Notes under the pieces: model-generated
The model's database searches: none
Told to the model about the DNA's origin: nothing
What the model saw: the letters and a program-made list of their open reading frames with translations, nothing else
In this document: piece by piece, positions 43,918-54,800 of the stretch
Position numbering within the stretch: position 1 is the stretch's first letter
How the letters are laid out: each line of letters starts with the position of its first letter
Made by a program: the position numbers and the translations under genes
Assembly (NCBI GenBank): GCA_932521035.1
Contig: OW051496.1
Location: 8,990,001 to 9,054,000 of the forward strand
DNA length: 64,000 nucleotides
Direction: 5' to 3'
DNA from: Oscheius dolichura
Lineage: Eukaryota; Nematoda; Chromadorea; Rhabditida; Rhabditidae

Positions 43918-44148
43918 ATGAGCTTGTTTCTGGCCATTCTCTTCTTCGTTCTTTCCAGAACTTTTACTTATTTGCCTGCTGTTAATAACTGTCAAAATAT
44001 GCGCCTCATAAAGCCCAGCCTAAAGATTTTGTCAAGAAGGGTAGTCTCCGGATTGAGGTCTAAAAATGTCTATCCTGATCTCCGGCTCTATATTCTCCCC
44101 AGGTCAACTCCGGTTCGAATCCATCAGGAAGAACCGCTTTTAACGTAG
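43918..44148 (+). CDS. Candidate small secreted peptide precursor (76 aa)
   Basis: MSLFLAILFFVLSRTFTYLPA is a good signal peptide, followed by a basic 55-residue tail with an RR dibasic site (KILSRRVVSGLRSK) that could be cleaved. There is only one cysteine, no neuropeptide amidation motif and no known family. No intron. The codon at 43918 is the natural start; an in-frame ATG lies further upstream at 43834. Confidence 0.3.
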   Translation: MSLFLAILFFVLSRTFTYLPAVNNCQNMRLIKPSLKILSRRVVSGLRSKNVYPDLRLYILPRSTPVRIHQEEPLLT

Positions 44149-44200
44149 AGAAAATAGTAGAAAGAGAAATTTGAAGACAGAAGAAATGATAGTTCGATGT

Positions 44201-44785
44201 TTATTTCTCTTGTACGGGTTCAATTGTCTTGTCTTGTTTCTTCTCGAGCGGCTTCATTTTCCTGATATGAGCCATGATGATACTGTAGATGAGGGTGACG
44301 ACATTGATATAGATCAGCCGGTACTGGAATGGCAGGTAGTAGAAGTTGATGTAGTTGGCAATGGGCCAGACAATACTGTCCACCGCGAGAATGTCCCAAA
44401 ATTTGTTTTTGTACTCAACAACGGCTTGTTGAAAATTCCTTCCGGATATTAGAGCCGCCACGATGATGAAGCAGCCGCTGAGGGACGGGTTACTCATGCT
44501 GTCGAAGAAGAGCTTCTTCATCACTACCGTATTCTTGGTACCCTTGAAGTTGACCCTGTCCAGTGTCCGGTAGAAGAGGTACTCGACCGGGGCCACTGCC
44601 ATCGAGGCCGTCGACTGGATATACGTCTGCTCGCCGTCCCAGCCCTTCTTTTCCACTTGGCCCGTTATCACCTGCTCCAGGTAGTCACCAATTCCGAAGA
44701 TGATCCCCGACGTTACGATATTCGTGAAAAGAAGATGGCGAAGCATGAAATTCTTGGCATTTTGAAGTATTGTAAATCCTCTCAT
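44201..44785 (-). CDS. Mpv17/PMP22 family membrane protein (194 aa), intronless
   Basis: A single open frame with hydrophobic segments at about residues 20-40, 55-75, 105-120 and 150-175. The family motif reads VDSIVWPIANYINFYYLPFQYRL. The charged tail is KPLEKKQDKTIEPVQEK. Its role in the family is membrane transport or channel activity linked to mitochondrial nucleotide homeostasis, known for vertebrate MPV17 and yeast SYM1, and inferred here. Paralogue of 42640-43601. The absence of introns suggests a retrocopy or intron loss. Confidence 0.88.
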   Translation of the reverse strand: MRGFTILQNAKNFMLRHLLFTNIVTSGIIFGIGDYLEQVITGQVEKKGWDGEQTYIQSTASMAVAPVEYLFYRTLDRVNFKGTKNTVVMKKLFFDSMSNPSLSGCFIIVAALISGRNFQQAVVEYKNKFWDILAVDSIVWPIANYINFYYLPFQYRLIYINVVTLIYSIIMAHIRKMKPLEKKQDKTIEPVQEK

Positions 44786-44869
44786 TTGAGTTTATTGCGT
44801 TTCCGTCCAGTTCAATTGCTGATGCTGATGATGATTAGTAGAAGAGGCGCACGCTGGGTTTAGAAGTTG

Positions 44870-45480
44870 TCAAGCTTCCTGAAAATTGAGAAATTTGGTT
44901 GGAAGGGGTCGGCTAGTAGCTATGGACCGCGGTTGCCGTCCATTCAATTGGAATACAGTAATTTCTGGACAAACTACTTATTAAAAATTATAGACTATAT
45001 GATATCAATGTGAATTGATAAAATTCTATAACAATCCAAAAACAAAGGCAAAAAAGCGCCAAATAGGCTCCTAAATGGATGCCATCTAATTTGACACCGA
45101 ATTCGGGCAAATTTTCCTCGTCCAGATGATTTTGAACCAAAAAACCAGGTTTGTCTGTCGACTTTTGAATTTTATAGCCCTTTCAAAGTACCAGAAAATA
45201 CGAAAAACACCGCCGGCAGGTTTGATAGAAGAGAAATCGAGCTCATTTTGCTCAAATCGCGCTTGAATTCCAGTTTTCAGGGTAAAAGCTGGCGGCTAAC
45301 CGTCCGTTGCCCATAAAATCCAACAATTTGCCTACGGTAGATGATAGCTGATCCTCGCGGTTTGTTTTAGAAAAAAACGGAAGCTGACTCCATCAGGCGG
45401 CCGAGTAGTCGAGACAAATGTCCAATGGAGAATGGCAAAAAGCGAAACGTGTCCTCTAGACTGTTTTTTGTCCGGTTTTA
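44870..45480. other. Intergenic, no gene seen
   Basis: AT-rich with one TACGGTAG word near 45338. Confidence 0.4.
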
Positions 45481-45571
45481 ATGAGTTCAGACGACGATTA
45501 TTCAATCTTTTTCCATTCTCGCTTTAATGCTCATTCCACAGTCTTCAGTAGCTGTCGTGCAGTCTGTCTGG

Positions 45572-46039
45572 ATGTCCAAGAATCTGCCGCCCACCTCGAC
45601 TGCCGTCGGCAACAAGCCGGGCGAGCCGGCCTGCCAGTTGCGGATCGAGTCGCCGGATTTGAAAGATGGAAAACTGACGTTTCGCTACCGGGCCGGCACA
45701 CCGGTGACGATTGATCTCCAGCTGACGAATACGACCCGGGATAAGCAATTCTTCAAAATAAAAGTGACCGAGAATGAGCTGTTCAAGATCAAGCCCGTCT
45801 ATGGAACGATTGCCGTCGGGGAGGCTCTCGTCGCGAAGATCACATTTAAAGGAGAAGCTCTGAAGGACAAGGACGGCAAGGACACAGTGGCACCCAATCG
45901 GCATTTTGTGGCTCTTTTTCATGGAAAAGTGCCGGCGGGAGCAGCGGCCGGGCTGAAGCCCAAGGAGTTCTGGGTCAAGGGACGGGCCGATGGAATTGCC
46001 CGGCTGCTCGTCGCCTTCGAGGAGACGGACAAGGAATGA
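45572..46039 (+). CDS. MSP-domain (major sperm protein-like) small protein, 155 aa
   Basis: The central 110 residues read as an MSP/VAP beta-sandwich: LTFRYRAGTPVTIDLQLTN, FFKIKVTENELFKIKPVYG and VAKITFKGE are the classic strands (compare F-KIKTT-PKRYRVRPN-G in MSP). The C-terminal part has GLKPKEFWVKGRADG. The ATG at 45572 follows GTGCAG|TCTGTCTGG, so a short 5' leader and trans-splicing are plausible; an in-frame ATG at 45527 would add 15 residues. GC-rich codon bias suggests high expression. MSP-domain proteins act in amoeboid sperm motility or as membrane adaptors. Confidence 0.82.
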   Translation: MSKNLPPTSTAVGNKPGEPACQLRIESPDLKDGKLTFRYRAGTPVTIDLQLTNTTRDKQFFKIKVTENELFKIKPVYGTIAVGEALVAKITFKGEALKDKDGKDTVAPNRHFVALFHGKVPAGAAAGLKPKEFWVKGRADGIARLLVAFEETDKE

Positions 46040-46249
46040 GAAGAAGAGAAGACCGGCTAAAGTGAAATATTATCAAAATCCGAAATTTGAATAATAAAAA
46101 TTCTAGAGGATTTTGTTCTTTATACTTTTATGACGAGCAATTTCAGTTGGAGACGTCTGTTTCTTTTATCTTCCGAGACATCGTGTTTGAGCGCAGAGGG
46201 TCCTGCTGTCTTCTAATTTTACCTTCGTATGTATCTTTATTCGTATCCT

Positions 46250-47284
46250 TTAAGCCGCTCGTTTAAATGTAATTGTAATACAGTCAGAATACACGTTAAC
46301 GCAACAAGTATGACGATCCGGGCCAATAATGTACTGGAAACGACGGGTTGGGTGTATGTATCTAATTGGTGTAAATTGTTCAAGCTTCTCCCTCAATTCG
46401 TCGAAGTCAGGCATGCGTTTATCTTCCCATTCTCCGTAGAATTCGAAATAGTGAAGATTAGGAAGGAGTTCCGAATGGAGAAACTGAAAGAATGGACTGT
46501 ATAGTAATCCGAAAGTACCGTAATCTTATTACATGTAGTAGAGTAATGATAAAGTCGCAAAACTGATCTTTATTCCGTCTCTTCTGGGTTTTTAACTTCA
46601 GCGACTGAAGCTGGTGGAGGAGGTCTTTCGTTACCGGCGGTGCAGCGGCAAAATTCATGTATACCTCTAACTCTCCCTCTGGAAATACCGATAAGAATTA
46701 AAACATTGCCTGTTTTACCAATTGTTTTGAATGAAGAACTGCTTCGATTCGGTTTGATTCTCTACTGTCCATGAAAATTTTTTCTGGTTTTAGGATCTGT
46801 AATAGGGCTGTGCACTGTTCTCTGGTATGTTCTCCTTCGAACCCGTAGAGATACATCAACGCTATAAATGTTGCTGTGATACGGTATTTCTGCAGATTAT
46901 TGAGAAAGTCATCGAATTCCTCTTCTTTGATTTCTGAATTAATCATATTGTTTGTGATTATATTAACAAACTTGGTGGGAGAGATCTACGCAAGTCGAGC
47001 CCCATATAGGCTTTCCATTTCAACGACCGAGACTGGCACCGTTGAGCTGTAGTTGGTTATTGTTCCAAGTTACATGCATGCTGCAGTTTGAGAAGACTTT
47101 TCATGTTTATATTTCGATTGACTTGAAATTGCTCCTCCATGGCTTTGCATGTCTGCTGTAGACGGAAATAACCGGAACATTCAAGCTGTAATCGTGGATG
47201 AGAAAAAAAGAGGAACGATGGAACCTTTGTGGCGACTTGCTCCAGAAGAAGAGAAGGAAGATAGATCAGGGGAAACGCTGCCAT
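46250..47284 (-). CDS. F-box protein of FTH-like type, second copy
   Basis: Exon 1 (47284-47225) encodes MAAFPLIYLPSLLLEQVATK, the F-box start, and exon 2 continues YFRLQQTCKAMEEQFQV. A middle exon reads LQKYRITATFIALMYLYGF and ILKPEKIFMDSRESN, paralogous to the RITCEYL / LKPIKLELD region of the copy at 33.5-34.4 kb. The last exon reads LLPNLHYFEFYGEWEDKR to FKRAA and a stop at 46250. Some exon borders are unclear, and the region between about 46700 and 46500 is weak, so part may be decayed. Confidence 0.5.
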
Positions 47285-47509
47285 TTGAGAGATCAGGGGC
47301 AGGTCAACTGGATGCAGATATTGAGACGTGAATGAAACAAAAGCGTCTTCCGGTCATTCAATAAAGAAGCAAAACGAAAATAGGGGCTATCCTTTTCTTT
47401 ACAGTGGCTTTTAGGCTGCGAAAGTTGCCAGTTTAAGAAGAGAATGGGTCCGCTGCCCCTCTCCCACTTCTAGTTAGCCCACAAGGGAAAGAAACGGGGA
47501 AACCCTTTC

Positions 47510-47564
47510 TGACTACTTGTTCTAAAAGAAGAGGAGAAAGACAAGGCAGTGGGAACTCTGCCAT
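47510..47564 (-). pseudogene. Relic first exon of an F-box gene
   Basis: Minus-strand translation from 47564 gives MAEFPLPCLSPLLLEQV, which aligns with the first exons of the F-box genes at 30738 and 47284. No downstream exons follow before the neighbouring gene. Confidence 0.55.
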
Positions 47565-47796
47565 CTTTTGGAAGGGAGCAAGAATAAATGAAACCAACGC
47601 GTCCTCCTATGAAAATTGAATCCATTGAACAAGTCTCGGAATAAAAGCTTTATTATGAGAGTGAAAAACAACATCCAAATATCAATATTTCAATTATTTT
47701 TTTGTGCAAAATATACCAAATAAAATTGCGAATGTATCGGAGAAGCGAAATGTCTCTACCCAAGGGAGATGTCGTGGCTGGGGGACGGGGCGGGAA

Positions 47797-48957
47797 TCAC
47801 TGGAAGACGGACTGCTGCACCTTGCCGTTGCGGCCATTGGCACCGTACTCCTGCTTGTAGCGCTGATCAGTCTTTCCCGGGGTGTCGTTCTCGACATTTC
47901 CCGAGTTGAAACGAGCAATCAGGTCGGAAACACGCTCTAGATAGGCTTATTTATGGGTAGAACAAGAGGAAACTAACTCTTTCCAGGGCCGCCCTCCTCT
48001 GGGATCGGGTTCGAGGGGCTGTCGTTTCGCGGAGGCCAGACGCCACCTCCCAGCTTCTTGGGGCTTCCAGCACCCTCGGGGTTGCGGTTCTCATTGGGGG
48101 AGGAGAGAGAAGTACGACGGATCGAGGTCTCGGTGACGTAGACCGGCTCGGGGGTCTTCTCACGGGCGGGCTCGTAAGCAGGCTCGGGCTCCGGCTCCTC
48201 CTCCGGCTCGGAGGCCGTGTACTGGAGGATCTCCTCAGCCGGCTCCTCGGCCACCGGCTCGGTAGAGAAATGGTCAACGTCGCTCTCCTGGAGGACCTCA
48301 GTTCCGAGAGTTTCTGAAATTTGACAATTAGGGGGAACATAGTGACAAAGGATGGTCAAGTCTACAAAGTTCCCCGTTTTTTTTCGCGGTAGGATCAGGA
48401 GCCCCGAAGATCAGGATTGCTGCGTAAAAAGTTGTTGAAAGTTTTGTTTAAAGGTGACCGCAAAATGCCATAAAACAGCTCCCAGCCCGGCATTTTGAAA
48501 GCCATATCACTCACCCTGGTGCTCCTCTTCTACAGGCGGCTCGGAGAGAATTGGAGGGGCCTCATCATAGGACTCTGAAACGGATTGTTTATTACTATTC
48601 TTCATATTTTTCTTTTCTACGTTAATTATGTTGTTCCCCGTCTTACTTTCTGCCACGAGGTCCTTGGATGTCTGACGGTATTTGCTGAACCTATCGGGAT
48701 CGCCATACCGCGAGGAGGTGTAGTCAAAAGACCGCGGGGAATCATATTTGGAGCCGGCAGTGGAGGTGTAACGAGAACTACTGTAGTCAGGATAACGAGA
48801 AGCACCGGAATCTCGACGATAAGAGCTACCGTATCCTGTGGAGTCGCGCCTAGAGGGGAGAAGACTTGGAGAGATAGACTGGGCTAACCAACCGGGAATC
48901 AGGGGAATATCGACTACTGGAGCCGTATGAACCACCGTAGCGACTAGTATAACTCAT
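47797..48957 (-). CDS. Acidic disordered protein with common C-terminal exons (proximal isoform)
   Basis: Exon order on the minus strand: 48957-48893 (MSYTSRYGGSYGSSS), a Ser/Arg/Tyr-rich exon (about 48849-48645; RYTSTAGSKYDSPRSF), exon 48587-48516 (SYDEAPPILSEPPVEEEHQ), a long Glu/Pro-rich exon (about 48313-47978; EEEPEPEPAYEPAREKTPEP) and the last exon (about 47940-47797; VSDLIARFNSGNVEN ... QEYGANGRNGKVQQSVFQ). Only the final 50 residues look conserved enough to fold. I do not recognise the family; a cytoskeletal or muscle adaptor is a guess from composition. Two alternative first exons lie upstream, so this gene probably has several promoters. Confidence 0.6.
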
Positions 48958-49756
48958 TACTATAACAGATAGGAGTAGTAGTAGTCAGTAAAAAAGATGA
49001 AGAATTTGGAGGAGCTGCTGGCTGCGGCGGTGGCGACGATGGCCAGGCAGGCAACAGAATAGGAATGGGAGGGGGAGAAGAGATGGAAAATAGACGCTGC
49101 GGCGGCGCGGGAGACGATGAGCTGGCGGACGGGAAACAAAGCATCCGAGAAGGACAACGCGAGAAACAGGGAAAAGAGAAAAGACGAGAAGACATCATCG
49201 GGAATTGGGGAACGGGGGAGCCGAGAGGGGAAAATGACGAAACTATTGCGCGATTTCTACTTCTATTCGTCTTGTAAGTGGGTGGGTGACGTCGAAAGGA
49301 ACTTTGGTAAGTCAAACTGTAGGGTAGGGCTCTACTGCTTCCCGTCCATTCCAACCTGGTACAGGGCTATCTCAGGTGACCATATAGGGTAAAAAGCGAG
49401 CCTTCCAATTCAAATTATCAAAAAAATCCAGAAAGGCGGTAGTAACGACTCTTTTGAACGATTTAAAAACCGTATCCCGGAGTAAAATACCATCGGAAGC
49501 AGATATTTCCAGGGCTCAAAAAATCACCAGACCCCGTAAAGCCGCCAAATGCCTGTAGATTTTCCAAATCCCCTCTGCAAGACCGCTTCAGCGCAGTCCT
49601 CTTTGAAAACTTTGTAAGACATCATTTTGTCCCCTAAAAAGCAGGTGCTTGGAGAGAAAAATGACCGTAACGGAGCATAAAAGATTCCCGGATCAGGAGA
49701 AAGTCCAGTGTAGTAAAAAAATTCGGAATAAAGCTCAAATACAGCACATTTCTTAC

Positions 49757-49853
49757 CGTCTCTGTGTTCTTGCGGTTCGTCGCCGGCTTTCGCCTCCTGT
49801 ACCGGCTGTTCCACCTCGTCAGCTACCTCGTGAATTTCCTCAGTATCGGACAT
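49757..49853 (-). CDS. Alternative first exon (b) of the acidic protein gene
   Basis: ATG at 49853 directly after a CTAACAGAAC acceptor-like site; it encodes MSDTEEIHEVADEVEQ... (32 codons plus one base) and ends in a GTAAGA donor. The leftover phase (one base, G) fits the AG that opens the exon at 48587, giving ...EHRD-E-SYDEAPP. A TTTATAAAG box lies near 49990. The acidic start resembles troponin-T N-termini in composition, but the downstream exons are not troponin T. Confidence 0.45.
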
Positions 49854-49919
49854 GTTCTGTTAGACTTTGAGTGATTGTTTTCACGAAGTGAAAAGAAGAG
49901 AGAAGCGAAGGAAATTAAA

Positions 49920-51800
49920 GAAATTGTCTAGGAAATGTGCCAAAGGTTACTGTAGAAGGAGATGATCCAAGTAAGGCTTGGCATCTTTATAAAGCCCTGA
50001 GGTGCCCGCGGCTATTTCTTCACAAGACCCTGTTTCGCCATGTTTGAGCTAATATTTTATGGAAGGTGAGAAATTCGGCGAACAGACCCCCCTCCTCTCC
50101 GGCCGTGTAACCCTCAATTAGGCTCGATGAATTGGCTATTATTAGAGGGTTAGCTGATTTAAAGAGGTCGTAAAGAGGGCGAGAGGGGGGCCACCTCCTC
50201 CTCAAATCTGGGAGAATATATGGTCTGAAGTGTAACCTGAGGCAGTACCGGGGAATATGGAATATTGTCGGGAGGGGGTGAGTATCGCGTTACTGCTAAT
50301 TGGACAGGCAGGGAGGGGGCTCCCCTCCCCCGCTCATAAGGGAGAGAAAGAGAAGGATTAGATTAGATGGATGGATGGGTCTTCTTCTCGAATCGATGGC
50401 CATTTGCATGGCATCACAATTACCAGCAGGCTCGAGGCGAAGAGGGGGGAGGATTGGTAGCCGGCGGCTGGTTGATGAGCTGCGGGAAATGTGGCAGCTG
50501 GAGGGGGCACCACCCCCTTTTTCCTGTTCCTTTCCTCCAAAGAAACGCCACAATTATCCCCTTATTTAGCAGCTAAAAAGTGAAGTACGGGAGGAGTTCT
50601 TGAGAATGAGAGGAGAGGATAAAAAAAGAGAAGGGGAGAGGAGAGAACTGGTCACCAACGGCTTCCCTCTTCGCTCCTCTAAATGAAAGCAGGATTACGA
50701 AATATGGAGAGGAGGGAGTAGTCCTCTCGCACAAGACCCGGATATGGCCGGGAGGAAGAATGAGTCATCATATTCGGCCCGGAGAGACCGCGCACAGCTC
50801 ATTTGCATGGAACGCCTCCATCGATCACTGTGCTGAGGAGAGAGAGAGGGAGACCGCTTACCGCCAGATGGGGACAAGGACAACCGGATATTGATAGAGG
50901 GGAAGAAAATAGGAGGAAGAGGGAGATCATGGACTGTTTTTGGGCAGAGAGAAGCCACAGGGAAAGGAGGCACAGGGATGAATAACATCCCAAATAACAT
51001 CCCTCCCCTCTAGTTCAGCCGCTTGCTGGGGGGTCAATGGGGACTCCCTAAACATCCGAGGGGCCTGAAGAGATCTCCCCAAAAAAGGCGGGGGAGACTT
51101 CTTCCGGACTTTCAAAGAATAAACCCCATGGAATTCCGGCTAGGAATGGACAAGAAGATCCAAAATGCCGAAGAAGGAATTCCCCTGCCGCTGTGGAGGC
51201 GGACTTCGGACCTCATAAAATGACTGGAATGGAATGTAAACGGAGCAGGTGATCATCACAATTCACAATGTGGGGAGGAGAAAAACAAAAGGAGACGTGT
51301 AGGTGGAATAATTGAAACGGAAAAAGAAAAAAGGTGCTCTGATTTCATTTTCATTCGCCGCTGCTTAGAAATGCATTCCTGTGGGAGGAAAAGAAGCAGA
51401 AGCAGACCATAAACAGGGAAAGATAAGAAGGAGAAGGGAAAGGAACACGAGGGTCGTTTTATCTTGGGATTTGGTCTTTTACGGGCGGAGAACAACTTTG
51501 GCTAGGTTCACCGCACTCGTACAATATCGACAGCTAGAATTTGTTTTTTAAAACTTAAAAGCTTAAAAGCTATCCGGTGTTTCCCCCCGTGACCGAAGTT
51601 TTATGGGTCCAATAAGCCGATTGGGGGAGAAAAGTCTGTGCTATGCTTTGTAAAGTGACTTTCCTCAGCCAATAAAACGATTTCTAGGACAGTTTTTGAT
51701 GTTCTTTCCGTTGCTCTAGATTTCATAGGATAGAACTGTCGTAAACAGTCAGTATTTCCCAAAGTAGGCTCTACCTCCCCGCCCTTTCTCTCTTTGCCAC
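49920..51800. other. Purine/pyrimidine-asymmetric gene-poor region, part 1
   Basis: Long runs of GGGGAGAGG and AGGAGG on the plus strand, interspersed with open frames on both strands that are composition artefacts. I see no supported exon here. It probably represents introns and promoters of the acidic protein gene. Confidence 0.4.
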
Positions 51801-51810
51801 AAACACTCAC

Positions 51811-51868
51811 CCAATCCAGATTGTTGATAGTAGAGAATGTCCTCATCAAACTGAGTAATGCGATCCAT
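51811..51868 (-). CDS. Alternative first exon (c) of the acidic protein gene
   Basis: After TTTTCAG and an 11-base leader, ATG at 51868 opens MDRITQFDEDILYYQQSG..., 19 codons plus one base, followed by a GTGAGT donor. Its phase again matches the exon at 48587 (G+AG). It lies about 3.2 kb upstream of that exon. Composition differs from exons a and b, so the isoforms would have different N-termini. Confidence 0.45.
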
Positions 51869-51899
51869 AGTCTTTCCGGCTGAAAACAAATAGCTATCT

Positions 51900-54800
51900 T
51901 GTCAGTCGGAAACAGAAAAGAAAATGGTGAACAAGCGACCAAGAAATGAAAGAGAGCCAACGGGGCAAAAAGCCGGGGTGAACCCCTCTCTGCGTGGTCA
52001 AGATAAGAGAAGACCGAAACGGGGGAAAAAGTGTTCCGCTGAGTCAGTTTGAATAGAGGAAAACAACAAGAGGGTGACCGGGGTGAATAGGGGAGAAGAG
52101 GAGAGGTCATTGCGAAACGGGGGAGAATGCGACAGAGCCCCCGCGGAATAGGCCCTACATATCTTTTAGTGGTTTTTAGACCTATCTATTTTTTTACTAT
52201 TATGATACTCCAGAAAATTCTACACATTTTGGTGCTAATATTTTTATTTTTAACGTACTTAGTTGGTTTAAAACATTGGAAGAGTGGCGCGCCCCGCATT
52301 CATGTTGAAATTTACAGGGAGCAGACAAAGAGGAAGAGGCGGAGGACTGTTTATAGCCCTCCCTCTCTATTATATTCCCAGGACCCCGGGATAAAATCAA
52401 TGATCTCTCCTCTCCTCTCTCTCCGCCGGTCGTTTCAGATGATGGCCATAAAAGTGCAAAGAAGACGAAGAAGAAGAAGTTGTGTGTATGGGGGAGTGTG
52501 TGAACTGGGGCTCGGCAAATATTGATACACAAGGAAGAGAACTCTAAACATGGGAAAATATACTCATGGCCAGGACAATGTATCAAGTATGGAGAGAAGG
52601 AGAAAAAGAGTCTAGCCGTCCTTCTCCCCATGCTGTAAGATATAAAATGGAGAAAAACGGGGAGGCAAAGAGGCGGAATGCTTCAAAAGGTGAGACAGAC
52701 TGGCGGCCGGTGATTGAATGAGTCAGAAAGGTGAGAGAAAGGAGAGGAGACGGAAACTCATCTAGGAGCAGAGACCAAATGGTCAGAGACAGATAAATGG
52801 GGCTCTGATTCAAGGGGAGAAGGGGTGGGTGGATGAGAGATGGACACAAATAACTGTTGTAAGTGCTGGTCAGGAGAGAAAGGTGAGACAACAAATAACA
52901 TGAATCAGAGACTTTTTTGCACATGTGTTCCTTCTCCGCCCACTCCTTTTCAGCCACAGTTTCATTGAAGTAATATTCAGAGGGGAGCGGGGGGCAAGGC
53001 TTCATGGGGCTGGGGGTTCGGGACAGGAGGTGAATAAGACTGGAAGCCATCCGCGGCCGGTAACAGTTAAACGTTCTACGCCCTCCGATCAGGTCAACAA
53101 CTATATGAATCACCTCCTTTGTATCTTCCAGGTGTCTTTCCTTTAGTCACTGTTTCATAAAAGTAACAGATTTTTGGAGCCCCTGAAGTGATGCCCGGGA
53201 TATGGATCTCAACGGCCCGAACTGCCTTACAAAATTTTGTTCCACCCCGCGATAACTGACAGGGACCCTCCCTGGCTGATTCGCTCCTGAATCTTGAACT
53301 CCACTTCTACCCCTCTCCTCGCCCGACTCCCTATACGGTCCCAGATCACAAGACTGGCCTTGGCTCCTCTCAACAATCCCAGGAGAAAAAGGAGTGGAGG
53401 ATGGGGGGTACTGCAGCAGAAGGAGGCCAAACCACATCCAGAGCACCTGGCATTCCGAACGTTTTTGGTTGCTCTCCCCGGCGTTTTGCAAAAATGGTAA
53501 ACATGATTTGAATTCTCTCCCCCCTCCCCGCCCCTGCTTACAAAAATATCAGCTGTCTGGAGATGACGTTCAAAGATCGAAAGCTGGCAAAATTTGGGGG
53601 AGAATTCAAAAACAGACAAACACAAACACCAGCTGTGGATGAGACGAGAATTTCAGTAACAGAAGGATCAGTTTGAGAGGGGGCAGATGGTCGTAGAAGA
53701 GGAGGAGGAAGAGATCTCCTCCGCTTCCCGCGCAGGAGTGGCTAATTGCAGCAGTAGCCTCGGGAAGGAGAGTCTCACAGGGACACCGACAACTGGCTAT
53801 TGTATACGATCTGGTTGGGAGGATGCTGCTGCAACTGTCTCCAGACTATATGCTAAGTGAGCGTGGCTGGTATATTACCCAGGGGGAGACGGGAGGCAGT
53901 CTAGACAGGGGACTAGGGAGAAGTAGCGGGTGGCCGAGGGCAGGGATGATTCAGAGGAGACTGGGAGACGGACTGTTTTGAAAAGGTCAAAAAGACGGGG
54001 GAGAGGGAAAAGATATGGATTATTTTGGACAGAGAGGGGAGAAAATTTCGGAACGCGGGATGGGAAACAAAGACAAAGTGATTGACTAGACCTTGTCCTC
54101 CCGCATCCGATGGGGAGAGAAGGGGGCAGGGAGGAAAGATTGACATTGGAGAGGGGCAGGAGCAAAATGACAGGATGTTACCGGGAGATTGGTGGAAAAA
54201 TGGATTGAAAAATGACGGAGAGGGGGCCGCAACTAGTGGGTCAAATGGGTAGAGCACTGGTCTCAAAACGACTGCATGAAGAGGCAGTCTTTTTTCAACA
54301 AAAAATAGGGTTACCGTACATTTTTCTCTTTGAGACCTTTTTGACATATTGCTGGGATATATAGAGTTACTAAAATGAAGTTAGATAGGCCGGAGAAGGG
54401 AAGACAGACAGCCCGGGAGGAGCCCCACCAGCTGGCAGTCATTTGAACAACTGAAGACCCCCACCGTCTATAAAAAGAACAGGGAACAGGGATAAAAAAA
54501 GTAGTTGAACCGGCTAGAAGAGGACACAAATGGAGAAGAAAAGAAGAGAACAAGAACAAGAAGACGAATAGTAAGAGCCAATAGAGAGACCATGGGGGAG
54601 CCGTCCGGTCGCCGTCCTCCTCCGAGTGAAATTGTCCTTGGACGGGATGCCCGCCGATGTCCCCCTCGGAGAGAGATCCCGTTCTCAATGCTAATTACAC
54701 GTATGGACTCACTTTTCAGAGGAAAACTGTCAATGATTTATGGTCAACCGGTGGGGGAGATGACCTCTAAATGTGGATACCAAAAAAGGAGCCAATTTGT

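Noticed and set aside
49757-49853. First exon of a troponin T gene
   Set aside because: The acidic MSDTEE-type start resembles troponin T, but no downstream troponin exons exist and the phase fits the neighbouring acidic protein gene.
51601-52110. 169-codon minus-strand frame
   Set aside because: It contains alternative first exon c in another frame; the rest is composition artefact.
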